This document shows, piece by piece, positions 1 to 9,058 of a DNA stretch of 64,000 nucleotides. The DNA lies in the NCBI RefSeq assembly GCF_007829835.1, contig NZ_VIWP01000004.1:372001-436000 (forward strand), in the 5' to 3' direction. Below the pieces are notes generated by a model, which was given only the letters and a program-made list of their open reading frames with translations, was not told the origin of the DNA and searched no databases. A program made the position numbers and the translations under genes. Positions within the stretch are counted from its first letter, which is position 1; every line of letters begins with the position of its first letter. Origin of the DNA: Neorhizobium alkalisoli. GTDB taxonomy: Bacteria > Pseudomonadota > Alphaproteobacteria > Rhizobiales > Rhizobiaceae.

Positions 1-414
1 AAGCTGATCACCCGCGTCGAGGATCTCGGGCTTAAAAACATCCGCGTCTATGATGATGACGCCACGCAGGTACTGGACTGGCTTCCGGAGGCCTCTGTCG
101 GCCGTATCGATCTGCTCTATCCCGATCCGTGGCCGAAGCGGAAGCATTGGAAAAGGCGGTTCGTTTCGCAGGTCAATCTCGACCGTTTTCATCGGGTGCT
201 GAAACCCGGCGGCCTTTTCTGTTTCGCGTCCGACATCGATACCTATGTCAACTGGACGCTGATCCATTGCCGCGATCACGGCGGCTTTGCATGGCAGGCC
301 GAGCAGTCTTCCGACTGGCTGACGCCCTTTGCCGGCTGGCCTGGCACGCGTTACGAAAACAAGGCCCGCCGCGAAGGCCGCTCATCGGCCTATCTGATCT
401 TCAAGAGAACCTGA
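1..414 (+). CDS. trmB: tRNA (guanine-N7)-methyltransferase, C-terminal part
   Basis: TrmB methylates G46 in the variable loop of tRNAs using S-adenosylmethionine. The frame is open from base 1, so the N-terminus lies outside the window and 137 residues remain. They carry the family signature [15 protein letters not shown] (fragment residues 41-55) and the C-terminal TRYENKA substrate-binding motif, and end in the usual YLIFKR-type strand. The stop codon sits inside a perfect palindrome. The gene converges on the DUF1150 gene. Only the missing 5' end limits certainty. Confidence 0.95.
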   Translation, partial: KLITRVEDLGLKNIRVYDDDATQVLDWLPEASVGRIDLLYPDPWPKRKHWKRRFVSQVNLDRFHRVLKPGGLFCFASDIDTYVNWTLIHCRDHGGFAWQAEQSSDWLTPFAGWPGTRYENKARREGRSSAYLIFKRT

Positions 415-427
415 CGTCGTCAGGTTC
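407..427. terminator. Palindrome between convergent genes
   Basis: GAACCTGACG-T-CGTCAGGTTC is a perfect inverted repeat overlapping the trmB stop codon. No T-run follows on the plus strand and only a short TCTT on the minus strand, so a role as a bidirectional terminator of trmB and the DUF1150 gene is plausible but unproven. Confidence 0.4.
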
Positions 428-439
428 CACGCATGACAA

Positions 440-697
440 TCAGTGCAGGCTGACCGTCTTCAGGTCGTCTTCAGCGGCCTTGAAGAAGGTGCTGGAACGG
501 TTATCGGTGAGGAGGATCGGCGTACCGTCGGCGCCGAACAGAGCCCACAGATCGAGGCTCGGATCGATATCGGGAGCTTCCGGGAAACAGCGGGAAACTT
601 CATCCGATTTCATCTTGCGAATGTACCCAACCTCGCCGTTGCCGAGGTGTTCGAGCTGGGACTGCGTCAAACGCGTATTCGCTTCTTTCAAGAGCAT
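440..697 (-). CDS. DUF1150 family protein
   Basis: Acidic cytosolic protein of 85 residues, the usual size for DUF1150, a family of unknown function found in alphaproteobacteria. The central stretch LDLWALFGADGTPILLTDNR and the tail resemble the family. The start is supported by GGAGG five bases upstream of the ATG. It follows the small heat-shock gene by 45 bp on the same strand, an arrangement often seen in rhizobia, so it is probably co-transcribed and heat-induced. Its biochemical role is unknown; I name the family from memory of its sequence. Confidence 0.75.
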   Translation of the reverse strand: MLLKEANTRLTQSQLEHLGNGEVGYIRKMKSDEVSRCFPEAPDIDPSLDLWALFGADGTPILLTDNRSSTFFKAAEDDLKTVSLH

Positions 698-719
698 TCC
701 TGCCTCCAGTAGTGAGGGC

Positions 720-741
720 GCATCAGCGATGATGCTGATGC
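720..741 (-). other. Hairpin between hsp20 and DUF1150 genes
   Basis: GCATCAGC-GATGAT-GCTGATGC forms an 8-bp perfect stem with a 6-base loop directly after the hsp20 stop. It has no T-run, so it looks more like an mRNA processing or stabilising element inside an operon than a terminator. Confidence 0.4.
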
Positions 742-742
742 T

Positions 743-1162
743 CTACTGTGAGACGGAAATGTTAATTTTTCGCACTACGCGGTCGGGTTCCAGGCGGGTG
801 AGGTCGATCGAAAGAAGGCCATTCTTGAGGACGGCGCCAGACACTTCCATGCCGTCTGCAAGTACGAAAATCCGCTGAAACTGGCGCGCTGCGATGCCGC
901 GATAGAGATATTCCCGCTCGCCCTGATCGACCTGTCGGCCACGGATAAAAAGTTGATTTTCTTCGGTCGTCACGTCGAGTTCGGCTTCGGAAAACCCGGC
1001 AACGGCAAGTGTGATTCGCAACAGATCGGTCGTCGCGGTGCGAATGCGCTCGATATTGTAGGGCGGATAGCCATCATTGCCCTTGCTCAAGCGTTCAAGC
1101 GTCTTTTCCATGGCGTCGAAGCCCAGAAGCAGCGGGCTTGCGAACGGCGTCGTCCGGCTCAT
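743..1162 (-). CDS. Hsp20/alpha-crystallin small heat-shock protein
   Basis: ATP-independent holdase of the IbpA type that binds unfolding cytosolic proteins. The 139 residues are the usual size. The alpha-crystallin domain occupies about residues 37-130, with the LRITLAVAGF strand near its start and AVLKNGLLSIDL as the conserved last strands. The short N-terminal arm (MSRTTPFASPLLLGFD...) is typical of rhizobial class A proteins. AAGGA lies nine bases upstream of the ATG and is sequestered in a ROSE-like hairpin; an RpoH-type promoter lies further upstream. Rhizobia carry several such genes, so no specific symbol is given. Confidence 0.95.
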   Translation of the reverse strand: MSRTTPFASPLLLGFDAMEKTLERLSKGNDGYPPYNIERIRTATTDLLRITLAVAGFSEAELDVTTEENQLFIRGRQVDQGEREYLYRGIAARQFQRIFVLADGMEVSGAVLKNGLLSIDLTRLEPDRVVRKINISVSQ

Positions 1163-1233
1163 CGAGACAGTCCTTGTTTAAGCGACCTGGTCTGGTTCAC
1201 ACGACCTTGCCAACGTCCGTAAGGCCCGCCGAC
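1163..1233 (-). promoter_or_regulatory. ROSE-like RNA thermometer in hsp20 leader
   Basis: On the minus strand the leader ends with GTCGCTT-AAAC-AAGGAC (complement of 1170-1186). GUC-CUU can pair with the Shine-Dalgarno AAGGAC, leaving one bulged G. The U(U/C)GCU core with a bulged G opposite the ribosome-binding site is the hallmark of ROSE elements, which block translation of rhizobial small heat-shock genes at low temperature and melt on heat shock. The predicted leader of about 70 nt has the right length. Upstream helices were not folded. Confidence 0.75.
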
Positions 1234-1239
1234 GCCCTC

Positions 1240-1269
1240 TATATGGGGGCTTGCCCGATTGATCGCAAG
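1240..1269 (-). promoter_or_regulatory. RpoH (sigma-32)-type promoter of hsp20
   Basis: Reading the minus strand, CTTGCG (1269-1264), a 15-base spacer and CCCCATATA (1248-1240) match the heat-shock sigma factor pattern CTTG...CCCCATNTA. It sits immediately upstream of the ROSE-like leader. Confidence 0.7.
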
Positions 1270-1366
1270 CCGATCCCGGGGCTGAAGCCCGAGACTTGAC
1301 AATCGCGGCCAAGCCAGCCCAGAAACCCATAAGAAATCAGGGCCCGTCATAAATCAGGGGAAGCCC

Positions 1367-2320
1367 ATGGGAGAGATCATGCAACGCAGAAAGATCATCA
1401 TCGACACGGATCCGGGCCAGGACGATGCCGCAGCGCTTATGCTGGCTTTCGGCAGCCCCGACGAGATCGAGATCCTCGGCCTCACCGCCGTCGCCGGCAA
1501 TGTGCCGCTCTCCTTCACCAGCCGCAACCTGCGCATCGTCTGCGAACTCTGCGGCCATCCGGAAGCAAAAGTTTACGAAGGCGCGCTGAAGCCGCTCAAC
1601 CGCCCGCAGGTGACAGCCGAGCATGTTCACGGCAAGACGGGCCTCGATGGCGCTGAACTGCCAGAGCCGACCATGCTGCCGCAGGAGCAGAACGCGATCG
1701 ATTTCATCATCGAGACGCTGCGCCGCGAACCGGAAGGCACCGTGACGCTCTGCACGCTTGGTCCGCTCACCAATATCGCCATGGCGCTCACTAAAGCACC
1801 GGACATCGCGCCGCGCGTAAAAGAGCTGGTGATGATGGGCGGTGGTTTTTCAGAAGGCGGCAACATTACGCCGGCCGCGGAGTTCAACATCTATGTCGAC
1901 CCGGAAGCCGCCAAGATCGTCTTTGGCGCCGGCATTCCGCTCGTTATCATGCCGCTCGACGTCACCCACCAGCTTCTGACTAGGAAGGCCCGCGTCGAGA
2001 AGATTGCGGCACTCGGCACGCGTCCGGCTCAGGTCCTGGTCGAATGGCTGGCCTTTTTCGAGCGTTTCGACATCGAGAAATACGGCTCCGACGGCGGCCC
2101 GCTGCATGATCCGACCGTGATCGCCTACCTCCTGAAGCCGGAACTCTTCTCTGGCCGGGAATGCAATGTCGAGATCGAGGTGGAATCCGAGCTGACGGTC
2201 GGCATGACCGTCGTCGACTGGTGGCGGGTGACCGACCGTAAGCCGAATGCGACCTTCATGCGCACTGTCGATGCGGATGGCTTTTTCGAGCTTCTGACGG
2301 AGCGTGTCGGCCGGCTCTGA
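1367..2320 (+). CDS. Inosine-uridine-preferring nucleoside hydrolase
   Basis: Hydrolyses the N-glycosidic bond of ribonucleosides for salvage. The N-terminal calcium/ribose site IIIDTDPGQDDAAA is intact, as are the LTNIAMAL region, VVMMGG-type motif (LVMMGGGF) and the late HDPTVIAYLL motif that closes the metal site. Length is normal for the IunH family. Two starts are possible: this ATG (GGGGAAG upstream) and ATG 1379 (GGGAGAG upstream), the latter matching the usual family N-terminus more closely. The gene stands alone and is followed by a RIME repeat. Substrate preference within the family cannot be read from sequence. Confidence 0.9.
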   Translation: MGEIMQRRKIIIDTDPGQDDAAALMLAFGSPDEIEILGLTAVAGNVPLSFTSRNLRIVCELCGHPEAKVYEGALKPLNRPQVTAEHVHGKTGLDGAELPEPTMLPQEQNAIDFIIETLRREPEGTVTLCTLGPLTNIAMALTKAPDIAPRVKELVMMGGGFSEGGNITPAAEFNIYVDPEAAKIVFGAGIPLVIMPLDVTHQLLTRKARVEKIAALGTRPAQVLVEWLAFFERFDIEKYGSDGGPLHDPTVIAYLLKPELFSGRECNVEIEVESELTVGMTVVDWWRVTDRKPNATFMRTVDADGFFELLTERVGRL

Positions 2321-2343
2321 GCTGGCGTTTTCGGTTGAGGAAT

Positions 2344-2474
2344 TGCCCCTCACCCTAACCCTCTCCCCGTAAACGGGGCGAGGGGACGTGGCCTTATTGA
2401 GGCATGGAGCGTGCGGCAAATGTCCTTCTCCCCGTCAGAACGGGGAGAAGGTGCCGGCAGGCGGATGAGGGGCA
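2344..2474. repeat. RIME-type intergenic palindromic repeat, copy 1
   Basis: The 131-bp unit is bounded by TGCCCCTCA and TGAGGGGCA and contains inner palindromes (CTCTCCCCGT...ACGGGGCGAG and CTTCTCCCCGT...ACGGGGAGAAG). This is the layout of Rhizobium-specific intergenic mosaic elements. A second copy lies at 20687-20827. It fills the space between the convergent nucleoside hydrolase and LOG genes. Confidence 0.8.
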
Positions 2475-2498
2475 GTCGCAACCGAAAAGGCTGCCCTC

Positions 2499-3359
2499 TC
2501 AAAGCCCATAAAAATCCACCATGATCTTCCAGGCTTCGTCAGCCGTCTCGACAAAATTGATCAGGTCGATATCGCCCGGCGCGATCGTGCCGAATTCGGC
2601 AAGCGCCTCGAAGTTGATAATCGTGCGCCAGAATTTTTCGCCGAACAGGATGAGCGGGATGCGCTCCATCCGCTTCGTCTGGATCAGTGTCAGCGCCTCG
2701 AACATTTCGTCCAGCGTGCCGAATCCGCCCGGGAAGACCGCGACCGCCTTCGCCCGCATCATGAAATGCATCTTGCGGATCGCGAAATAGTGGAAGTTGA
2801 ACGAAAGCTCGGGCGTGACATAGCGGTTCGGCGCTTGCTCGTGCGGCAGCATGATGTTGAGGCCGATACTCGGGGCGCCGGCTTCTGCAGCGCCGCGATT
2901 GCCGGCTTCCATGACGCCGGGGCCACCGCCGGTGACGACGACATATTCCTGATGGTGGAAGGCGGCCGACTGCTTGCCGCAGAGCTCCGCGAACTTGCGG
3001 GCCTCCTCGTAATAGACCGAGGCGGCCGTCAGGCTGTTGCGCTGAACCTCGTTATGGGCGGCCCACGGCACCTGTCCGGGTGCCGGAATGCGGGCGCCGC
3101 CGAAAAGCACGACAGTCGATTTGATGCCCTGCTCGGTCAGCATCATCTCCGCCTTCATCAGCTCCAGCTGCAGGCGGACGGGGCGAAGTTCCTCGCGGCC
3201 GAGAAATTCCTCGTCCGCATAGGCCAGGCGATAGGAAGGCGATTCCGTCTGCGGCGTTTTCGGCTGGCCGGCGGCCGCATGCTTGTCGGCCTTGTTGTCC
3301 TTCAGCGGATCCCAGACGCCGTCATCCCGCCGTGGTCCGTCTTTTGTCGCCTTCGCCAT
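2499..3359 (-). CDS. LOG-family (TIGR00730) nucleotide phosphoribohydrolase
   Basis: LOG proteins cleave nucleoside 5'-monophosphates to base and ribose 5-phosphate; some activate cytokinins, others (PpnN-like) act on purine nucleotides. The Rossmann domain carries GGGPGVMEAGNRGA and the signature PGGFGTLDEMFEAL with the catalytic Glu. An N-terminal extension of about 90 residues is charged and probably disordered for its first 45. At 286 residues it is longer than classical LOG (about 190-215) and closer to type II members. Cytokinin activity cannot be inferred. Confidence 0.88.
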   Translation of the reverse strand: MAKATKDGPRRDDGVWDPLKDNKADKHAAAGQPKTPQTESPSYRLAYADEEFLGREELRPVRLQLELMKAEMMLTEQGIKSTVVLFGGARIPAPGQVPWAAHNEVQRNSLTAASVYYEEARKFAELCGKQSAAFHHQEYVVVTGGGPGVMEAGNRGAAEAGAPSIGLNIMLPHEQAPNRYVTPELSFNFHYFAIRKMHFMMRAKAVAVFPGGFGTLDEMFEALTLIQTKRMERIPLILFGEKFWRTIINFEALAEFGTIAPGDIDLINFVETADEAWKIMVDFYGL

Positions 3360-3537
3360 GGTCTTTGCCTTCCTTCCGCGTCAATTCGACCATCGCCGAT
3401 GGGCCATCGGGAATCGGGATTGACGCCAATTCACATTGACGCTTGAGTGGCGGTCGCTTAGAGCAAATGACACCATTTGGCCACCCGACCGCGCCTTCCA
3501 AACCATCACGATATCGCGCGACGTTTAAGGATTCCCC

Positions 3538-4398
3538 ATGAGCAGCATCGACCTCGCCAGCCTCGAAAAGACCATCGAGACCGCCTTCGACAATCGCGAC
3601 AGCGTGACGGTCTCGACCAAAGGCGAGGTACGCGACGCCGTTGAGACCTCGCTCAACCTGCTCGACAGCGGCGAAGCCCGCGTTGCCGTCCGTGGTGCCG
3701 ATGGCGCCTGGACTGTCAACCAGTGGCTCAAGAAGGCCGTTCTCCTCTCCTTCCGCCTCAACGACATGGAAGTCGTCAAGAACGGCCCCGGCAATTCGAC
3801 CTGGTGGGACAAGGTTCCGTCCAAGTTCGAAAACTGGGGCGAAAACCAGTTCCGTGCCGCCGGTTTCCGCGCCGTGCCGAATGCCGTCGTGCGCCGCTCG
3901 GCCTATATCGCCAAGAACGTCGTGTTGATGCCGTCCTTCGTCAACCTCGGCGCTTTCGTTGATGAAGGCACGATGGTCGATACCTGGGCAACGGTCGGCT
4001 CCTGCGCGCAGATCGGCAAGCATGTCCATCTTTCCGGCGGCGTCGGCATCGGTGGCGTTCTGGAGCCGATGCAGGCTGGCCCGACCATCATCGAGGACAA
4101 TTGCTTCATCGGCGCCCGTTCGGAAGTCGTCGAAGGCTGCATCATCCGCGAAGGCTCGGTCCTCGGCATGGGCGTCTACATCGGCAAGTCGACAAAGATC
4201 GTCAACCGCGCCACCGGCGAAGTCTTTTACGGCGAAGTACCGCCTTACTCGGTCGTCGTCGCCGGCTCCATGCCGTCGGGCAATGCCACCATGCCGAATG
4301 GCCTTGCCGCGCCGCATCTCTATTGCGCCGTGATCGTCAAGACGGTCGATGAAAAGACCCGCTCCAAGACCGGCATCAACGAACTGCTGCGCGACTGA
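3538..4398 (+). CDS. dapD: 2,3,4,5-tetrahydropyridine-2,6-dicarboxylate N-succinyltransferase
   Basis: Transfers succinyl from succinyl-CoA to tetrahydrodipicolinate in the succinylase branch of lysine/meso-diaminopimelate synthesis. The 286 residues match the alphaproteobacterial form: a helical N-terminal domain, then a left-handed beta-helix of hexapeptide repeats from about residue 110 (for example [20 protein letters not shown], and [11 protein letters not shown]), and a C-terminal helix. The next gene, 20 bp downstream, encodes the enzyme two steps later, so the pair forms a lysine operon. Confidence 0.97.
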   Translation: MSSIDLASLEKTIETAFDNRDSVTVSTKGEVRDAVETSLNLLDSGEARVAVRGADGAWTVNQWLKKAVLLSFRLNDMEVVKNGPGNSTWWDKVPSKFENWGENQFRAAGFRAVPNAVVRRSAYIAKNVVLMPSFVNLGAFVDEGTMVDTWATVGSCAQIGKHVHLSGGVGIGGVLEPMQAGPTIIEDNCFIGARSEVVEGCIIREGSVLGMGVYIGKSTKIVNRATGEVFYGEVPPYSVVVAGSMPSGNATMPNGLAAPHLYCAVIVKTVDEKTRSKTGINELLRD

Positions 4399-4418
4399 GA
4401 AAAGCCGATCATTCAAAC

Positions 4419-5615
4419 ATGTCCGTTTCCGATCCCGTCGAAAATCTGAAAACCCTGATCCGCTGCCCTTCGGTAACACCTGCCGAGGGCGGCGCCTTGT
4501 CCGCGCTGGAGGCGATGCTGTCGCCGCTCGGCTTCAGGGTCGAGCGTATGGTGGCGACGGAACCGGGCATGCCGGATATCGAAAACCTCTATGCCCGACT
4601 TAGCACTGAAGGCCCGCATCTGATGTTTGCCGGCCATACGGACGTCGTGCCAGTCGGCGACGAGGCGAGCTGGAGCCATCCGCCATTCTCCGCTGAGATC
4701 GAAGACGGAGAAATGTTCGGCCGCGGCGCCGTCGACATGAAGGGCGGTATCGCCTGTTTCGTCGCAGCCGTCGCCCGCCACATCGAAGAGCATGGTGCGC
4801 CAAAGGGATCGATCTCCTTCCTGATCACCGGCGATGAGGAAGGCCCAGCCGTCAACGGCACGGACAAGCTCCTGAAATGGGCCGCCGAAAAAGGCGAGCG
4901 CTGGGACGCCTGCCTGGTCGGCGAACCGACCAACCCGGATGTGCTCGGCGATATGATCAAGATCGGCCGCCGTGGCTCCGTCTCGGGCAAGGTGACCGTT
5001 TTCGGCGTGCAGGGCCACGCCGCCTATCCGCATCTCGCTGACAATCCGGTGCGCGGCCTGCTGCCGCTGGCCAGCGCGCTGATGGATCCGCCCTTCGATG
5101 CCGGCACGCCTGAATTCCCGGCCTCCAATCTGGAAGTGACCTCGGTCGATGTCGGTAATCCGGCGACCAATGTCATCCCGGCCAAGGCGGCCTTCTCCTT
5201 CAACATCCGTTTCAACGACACCTGGACGGCCGAGACGGTGAGGGCGGAAATCCTGCGCCGCCTCGACGCGGCCGCCGCTGAAGACACGTTGCGGCCCGGT
5301 CGCGATCCGATCCGCTACGAAATGGTCTGGGCCGAACGCCCGAGCCATGTTTTTCTGACCCGCAACAACGCGCTGATCAGCTCGCTTTCGGGGGCGGTGG
5401 AGAAGGTCACCGGCCGCACGCCGCAGCTTTCGACCACCGGCGGCACCTCGGATGCACGTTTCATCAAGGATTATTGCCCGGTCGTCGAATTCGGCCTTGT
5501 CGGCCAGACCATGCATATGATCGATGAACGGGTTGCCCTTGCCGATCTGGAAACGTTGACACAGATCTACGGCACCTTCCTCTCCCGCTGGTTCGGCGAT
5601 GCCACCCTTCCATGA
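4419..5615 (+). CDS. dapE: Succinyl-diaminopimelate desuccinylase
   Basis: Zinc-dependent M20 peptidase-family enzyme that releases succinate from N-succinyl-LL-diaminopimelate. Metal-site motifs are intact: GHTDVVPVGDE, GRGAVDMKGG with the bridging Asp, and TGDEEGPAVNG with the catalytic Glu pair; the C-terminal GGTSDARF is present. Length 398 is typical. The downstream membrane-protein gene starts 17 bases before its stop codon, indicating translational coupling. Confidence 0.97.
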   Translation: MSVSDPVENLKTLIRCPSVTPAEGGALSALEAMLSPLGFRVERMVATEPGMPDIENLYARLSTEGPHLMFAGHTDVVPVGDEASWSHPPFSAEIEDGEMFGRGAVDMKGGIACFVAAVARHIEEHGAPKGSISFLITGDEEGPAVNGTDKLLKWAAEKGERWDACLVGEPTNPDVLGDMIKIGRRGSVSGKVTVFGVQGHAAYPHLADNPVRGLLPLASALMDPPFDAGTPEFPASNLEVTSVDVGNPATNVIPAKAAFSFNIRFNDTWTAETVRAEILRRLDAAAAEDTLRPGRDPIRYEMVWAERPSHVFLTRNNALISSLSGAVEKVTGRTPQLSTTGGTSDARFIKDYCPVVEFGLVGQTMHMIDERVALADLETLTQIYGTFLSRWFGDATLP

Positions 5616-6219
5616 TGTCCGGTTTCACCTCGAAGGCCTCTGGCTGCTGATCCAGGGCGACGCGCGGGGCCTGCAGCGGTTCGATATTTCCGATGCCGGC
5701 GTGTTGCGCTCGTTTCATGCCGCCCTCTGGTGTGTGCCGGCCATCCTGATCGGTTGGGTTTTCCAACGGATCGCCTACTTTCACGCCTATCCCTATGGCG
5801 GTGAGAGCATGACGACCTTCGTCACCAAGATGATCGTCATCGAGGCGGCTCAGTGGGGCCTGCCAGTCCTCTGCCTTGCCGGCCTTTCCTTTGCCTTGCA
5901 GTTCCGGCCTTTGTTGCGGACGCTGATTGTCGCGCGCAACTGGTTTGCCGTGCCATTGGCCTATCTCGTCGCGGTGGTTCTGACGCCTGTCCGACTTCTG
6001 TCGGATCAGAAGGGTGGCGCCAGCGCTTTCACGACATTCAGTTCGACGGCTCTTTCGCTCGCCTTATGGGCAGGCGTCCTCATTCTCGGCTGGCGGATGC
6101 TGGTGACGATCATGGGCGGCTCGCCCTGGGTTCGTGGTGCCACGCTTGTTCTTCTGATCTTCTGCCAGCTGGTATTGGTGCAGGGGGTCGCAAGCTTGAT
6201 GGGAGTGCATGCCGCATGA
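5599..6219 (+). CDS. Conserved membrane protein, duplicate A
   Basis: Unrecognised 206-residue inner-membrane protein with about five hydrophobic helices (near residues 36-62, 71-95, 105-130, 143-168 and 178-203). The N-terminus (FHDVRFHLEGLWLLIQGD, then a FDISD motif) is clearly paralogous to the next gene (YHEVRLYLIGLFLLIRGD, LDISD). The start overlaps the end of dapE and lacks a strong ribosome-binding site, so it relies on coupling. Such proteins often sit between dapE and truA in rhizobia. No catalytic motif is visible. Confidence 0.8.
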   Translation: MPPFHDVRFHLEGLWLLIQGDARGLQRFDISDAGVLRSFHAALWCVPAILIGWVFQRIAYFHAYPYGGESMTTFVTKMIVIEAAQWGLPVLCLAGLSFALQFRPLLRTLIVARNWFAVPLAYLVAVVLTPVRLLSDQKGGASAFTTFSSTALSLALWAGVLILGWRMLVTIMGGSPWVRGATLVLLIFCQLVLVQGVASLMGVHAA

Positions 6220-6252
6220 TGTATGCCAGACGTGCTTTCACCGGAGGTGTCT

Positions 6253-6849
6253 ATGCCTTCCTATCATGAAGTCAGGCTTTATCTCATCGGCCTGTTCCTG
6301 CTGATCAGGGGTGATCGGCAGGGTTTCCGCATGCTCGATATTTCTGATCGCGGCATGATGCGGTCTTTCTGGGCCTTTGTCTGGTGCCTGCCGGCCATGG
6401 CCGTATCCTGGCTGTGGTGGCGCTCACTCTTCCTGAACGGCATGCCGCGCGATACAAAAGTCGGCGGCATCTTTTTCGTGCGGCTGGCCATGCTGGAAGT
6501 GATGGACTGGATCCTGCCACTGATCTTTGTCGGTCTCGTCTGCGCGCTGCTCGGCATCGGCAAGAAATTCCCGGCTTTGGTGATTACCTTCAACTGGCTG
6601 TCGATCCCCTTCGCTTATGCCTATGGCATCCTCAGCATCGGCTTCCTTCTGCATGTCGGCATAGACGGCCTGCTGGCGATCGTACACCTCTGCCTGCTGA
6701 TCCTGATGGTCGTCTGCGTCATCCGCATCACAAGGCTGATCTGCGGCCCGCAGCCGCTGATCGTCACCACGCTGGTCATGGTGCTGATCGTGCCGGACAT
6801 GCTTCTCTCCGAAGCCATGCAGCGTTTTCTTGAGGTCTATCCGACCTGA
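6253..6849 (+). CDS. Conserved membrane protein, duplicate B
   Basis: Tandem paralogue of the preceding gene: 198 residues, about five membrane helices, the same opening P-(F/Y)-H-(D/E)-V-R and a D-I-S-D motif before the first helix, followed by a Met- or Leu-R-S-F motif. ATG 6253 is chosen because GGAGG lies five bases upstream; an earlier in-frame ATG at 6223 lacks this. It lies 33 bp after duplicate A and probably belongs to the dapDE transcript. Function unknown. Confidence 0.8.
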   Translation: MPSYHEVRLYLIGLFLLIRGDRQGFRMLDISDRGMMRSFWAFVWCLPAMAVSWLWWRSLFLNGMPRDTKVGGIFFVRLAMLEVMDWILPLIFVGLVCALLGIGKKFPALVITFNWLSIPFAYAYGILSIGFLLHVGIDGLLAIVHLCLLILMVVCVIRITRLICGPQPLIVTTLVMVLIVPDMLLSEAMQRFLEVYPT

Positions 6850-6898
6850 CGCATCTCGCGCAAAAGTGTGACGCGGTTTTGCGATAACGACATGCGAT

Positions 6899-7666
6899 TC
6901 AAGTGGCTGGTTCGGCGTCGCCCGGATAATCGACCTGCATGAAATAGAGCCCTTGCGGCGGTGCCACCGGGCCACAGGCCTTGCGGTCGCGTGCTTCGAG
7001 CGCGGCGCGCACGTCATCCGGTGTCATCTTGCCTTCGCCGGCGAGTTTCAGCGTGCCGGCGAACGAACGGATCTGATTGTGCAAAAAGCTCTGGGCGGTG
7101 GCGCGGATCTCGATCAGGTCGCCATGGCGCGTCACATCCAGCCGGTCGAGCGTGCGCATCGGGCTTTTTGCCTGGCAATGGACCGAGCGGAAGGTGGTAA
7201 AATCGTGGTGGCCAACAAGCGTCTGGGCGGCCGCATGCATCGCCTCGTGATCGAGCGTCTTCGACACCCACCAGGCCTGCCCGGCCTCGATCGCCAGCGG
7301 CGAGGGCCGGCTGATGATGCGGTAGAGATAATGCCGCTTGATTGCCGAAAACCGTGCGTCGAACGTCTCATCCACCTGCATGACGTCGATCACGGCGACC
7401 TTCTCATTCGCCATCATCAGATGCGCATTCAACGCATTGCGCAGCTTGAAAGGTTGCCAGTCGCGTGAAAGATCGGCATGGACCACCTGTCCACGCGCAT
7501 GCACGCCGGAATCGGTGCGGCCTGCACCGCGGACGGACACCGTTTCACCAGTCAGCGAAAGAATGGCTTTCTGCAGCGCCGCCTGCACCGAATGGCCATT
7601 CTCCTGGCTCTGCCAGCCGACATAGGATGTGCCGTCATATTCGACGCGCATGCGGAACCGCGGCAT
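6899..7666 (-). CDS. truA: tRNA pseudouridine(38-40) synthase
   Basis: Converts U38-U40 in the anticodon arm of tRNAs to pseudouridine. The N-terminal [13 protein letters not shown] and the catalytic [15 protein letters not shown] motif, with the nucleophilic Asp, are intact; SFLHNQIR and the C-terminal LYFMQVDYP are typical. Length 255 is normal. Its ATG shares one base with the fmt stop codon (TGATG), so translation is coupled to fmt. Confidence 0.97.
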   Translation of the reverse strand: MPRFRMRVEYDGTSYVGWQSQENGHSVQAALQKAILSLTGETVSVRGAGRTDSGVHARGQVVHADLSRDWQPFKLRNALNAHLMMANEKVAVIDVMQVDETFDARFSAIKRHYLYRIISRPSPLAIEAGQAWWVSKTLDHEAMHAAAQTLVGHHDFTTFRSVHCQAKSPMRTLDRLDVTRHGDLIEIRATAQSFLHNQIRSFAGTLKLAGEGKMTPDDVRAALEARDRKACGPVAPPQGLYFMQVDYPGDAEPAT

Positions 7667-8619
7667 CAGGGCGTTCCCGCCGGCGATGGCAGCAACGTCC
7701 CCGCGGCAAGCGGCGTGCCGCGCAGGAAATCCGCGGCGGCCAGAGGCTTTCCGCCTGCCTTCTGCAGCCGGGTCAACCTTACTGCGCCTTCGTCGCAGGC
7801 GATCGTCAGCGCGTCGTCGAGCACCGTACCAGCCACACCTTCGCCAGTGCCAATTTCGGAACCGAGAACCTTGATCCGCTCAGGCTTGCCGTTGATCTCC
7901 GCCTCGAACCAGGCGCCGGGGAAGGGGGAGAGGCCGCGGATATGGTTATGCACGTCGTGCACCGGTCGCGCAAAATCGATGCGTGTCTCACCCTTGTCGA
8001 TCTTGGCGGCATAAAGCACGCCCTCGTCGGATTGCGGCGTCAGCGGCAGGTCACGAGCCTTGAGCTTTTCCATCGCCTCGACCATGGCACGGGCGCCGAC
8101 CAGCATCAGCTTGTCATGCAGCTCACCGGCTGTCATCGCCTCGCCGATCGCCACTTCCTTCGTCAGCGCAACGGGACCGGTATCGAGGCCCTTTTCCATC
8201 TGCATCACCATCATGCCGGTCTTTTCGTCGCCGGCCATGATCGCCCGCTGGATCGGAGCGGCTCCCCGCCAGCGCGGCAGGAGCGAGGCATGGCCATTGT
8301 AGCAGCCGAGCTTGGTGCCGGTGAGGATCGCTTCCGGCAGAAGCAGGCCATAGGCAACGACGACCGCGACATCCGCCTCGAAGGCGCGAAATGTCTCGCG
8401 GTCTTCCTCGACCTTGAAGTTGAGCGGTGTCAGCACCGGAATTCCGAGCAGTTCGGCTGCCTGATGCACCGGCGACTTGACGAGATCGAGCCCACGCCGC
8501 CCGCCCGGCCGCGGCGGCTGGCTATAGACGGCAACGATCTCGTGCCCGGCCTGTTTCAGGTTCTGCAATGTCGGCACGGAAAATTCCGGCGTGCCCATGA
8601 AGATGATGCGAAGAGACAT
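7666..8619 (-). CDS. fmt: Methionyl-tRNA formyltransferase
   Basis: Formylates initiator Met-tRNA with 10-formyltetrahydrofolate. N-terminal [12 protein letters not shown] and the hallmark [16 protein letters not shown] are present. ATG 8619 gives 317 residues, the family size; the frame is open further upstream but the extra residues are not family-like. The ribosome-binding site is weak. In many bacteria def directly precedes fmt; here a vapBC module lies between them, ending 19 bp before this start. Confidence 0.97.
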   Translation of the reverse strand: MSLRIIFMGTPEFSVPTLQNLKQAGHEIVAVYSQPPRPGGRRGLDLVKSPVHQAAELLGIPVLTPLNFKVEEDRETFRAFEADVAVVVAYGLLLPEAILTGTKLGCYNGHASLLPRWRGAAPIQRAIMAGDEKTGMMVMQMEKGLDTGPVALTKEVAIGEAMTAGELHDKLMLVGARAMVEAMEKLKARDLPLTPQSDEGVLYAAKIDKGETRIDFARPVHDVHNHIRGLSPFPGAWFEAEINGKPERIKVLGSEIGTGEGVAGTVLDDALTIACDEGAVRLTRLQKAGGKPLAAADFLRGTPLAAGTLLPSPAGTP

Positions 8620-8638
8620 ATGTGTCGCCCGTTCCTGT

Positions 8639-9058
8639 TCAGGCGCCTTCAAACGGGTTTACGAGGCGAAGATCAAGCCCCTCGAAGTCCTTTACGTTGC
8701 GCGTGGCGAGTGTTGCGCCGTTGGCAAGGCAGATGGCGGCGATCATGGCGTCCTGCACGGAGATCGGCCGGCCGGTGCTTTCGCGGCGGGCGCGGATCTT
8801 GCCCGCCAAAATCGCATTCTCAGGTGTCAGCGGCAAAACTCTGCCATCAAATGCCTTAAGGGTGTCAACAAGCTTGTTTTCATGCTTGATCGAGCCATGT
8901 TTTAACAGGAAGCGTTCGGCACCATAAGCCTGCTCCATCACGACAATATCGCAAAGATAGATGTCGGCCCCGACATTGGCGTGATACCAGCGGCTAACAT
9001 CCTGATGAAGCTTGGGGTGGGTGAGTTCCGAAATGACGTTCGTGTCGAGGACGATCAC
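8639..9058 (-). CDS. VapC/FitB-type PIN-domain toxin
   Basis: Putative ribonuclease toxin of a type II toxin-antitoxin pair. The 139 residues form one PIN domain: DTNVISEL with Asp5, [11 protein letters not shown] with an acidic residue, SVQDAMIAA with the third Asp, and [10 protein letters not shown] with the last Asp; together these make the metal site. NVISEL and the C-terminal NPFEG are characteristic of the FitB subgroup. It overlaps the antitoxin gene by four bases (ATGA), the usual arrangement. Confidence 0.9.
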   Translation of the reverse strand: MIVLDTNVISELTHPKLHQDVSRWYHANVGADIYLCDIVVMEQAYGAERFLLKHGSIKHENKLVDTLKAFDGRVLPLTPENAILAGKIRARRESTGRPISVQDAMIAAICLANGATLATRNVKDFEGLDLRLVNPFEGA

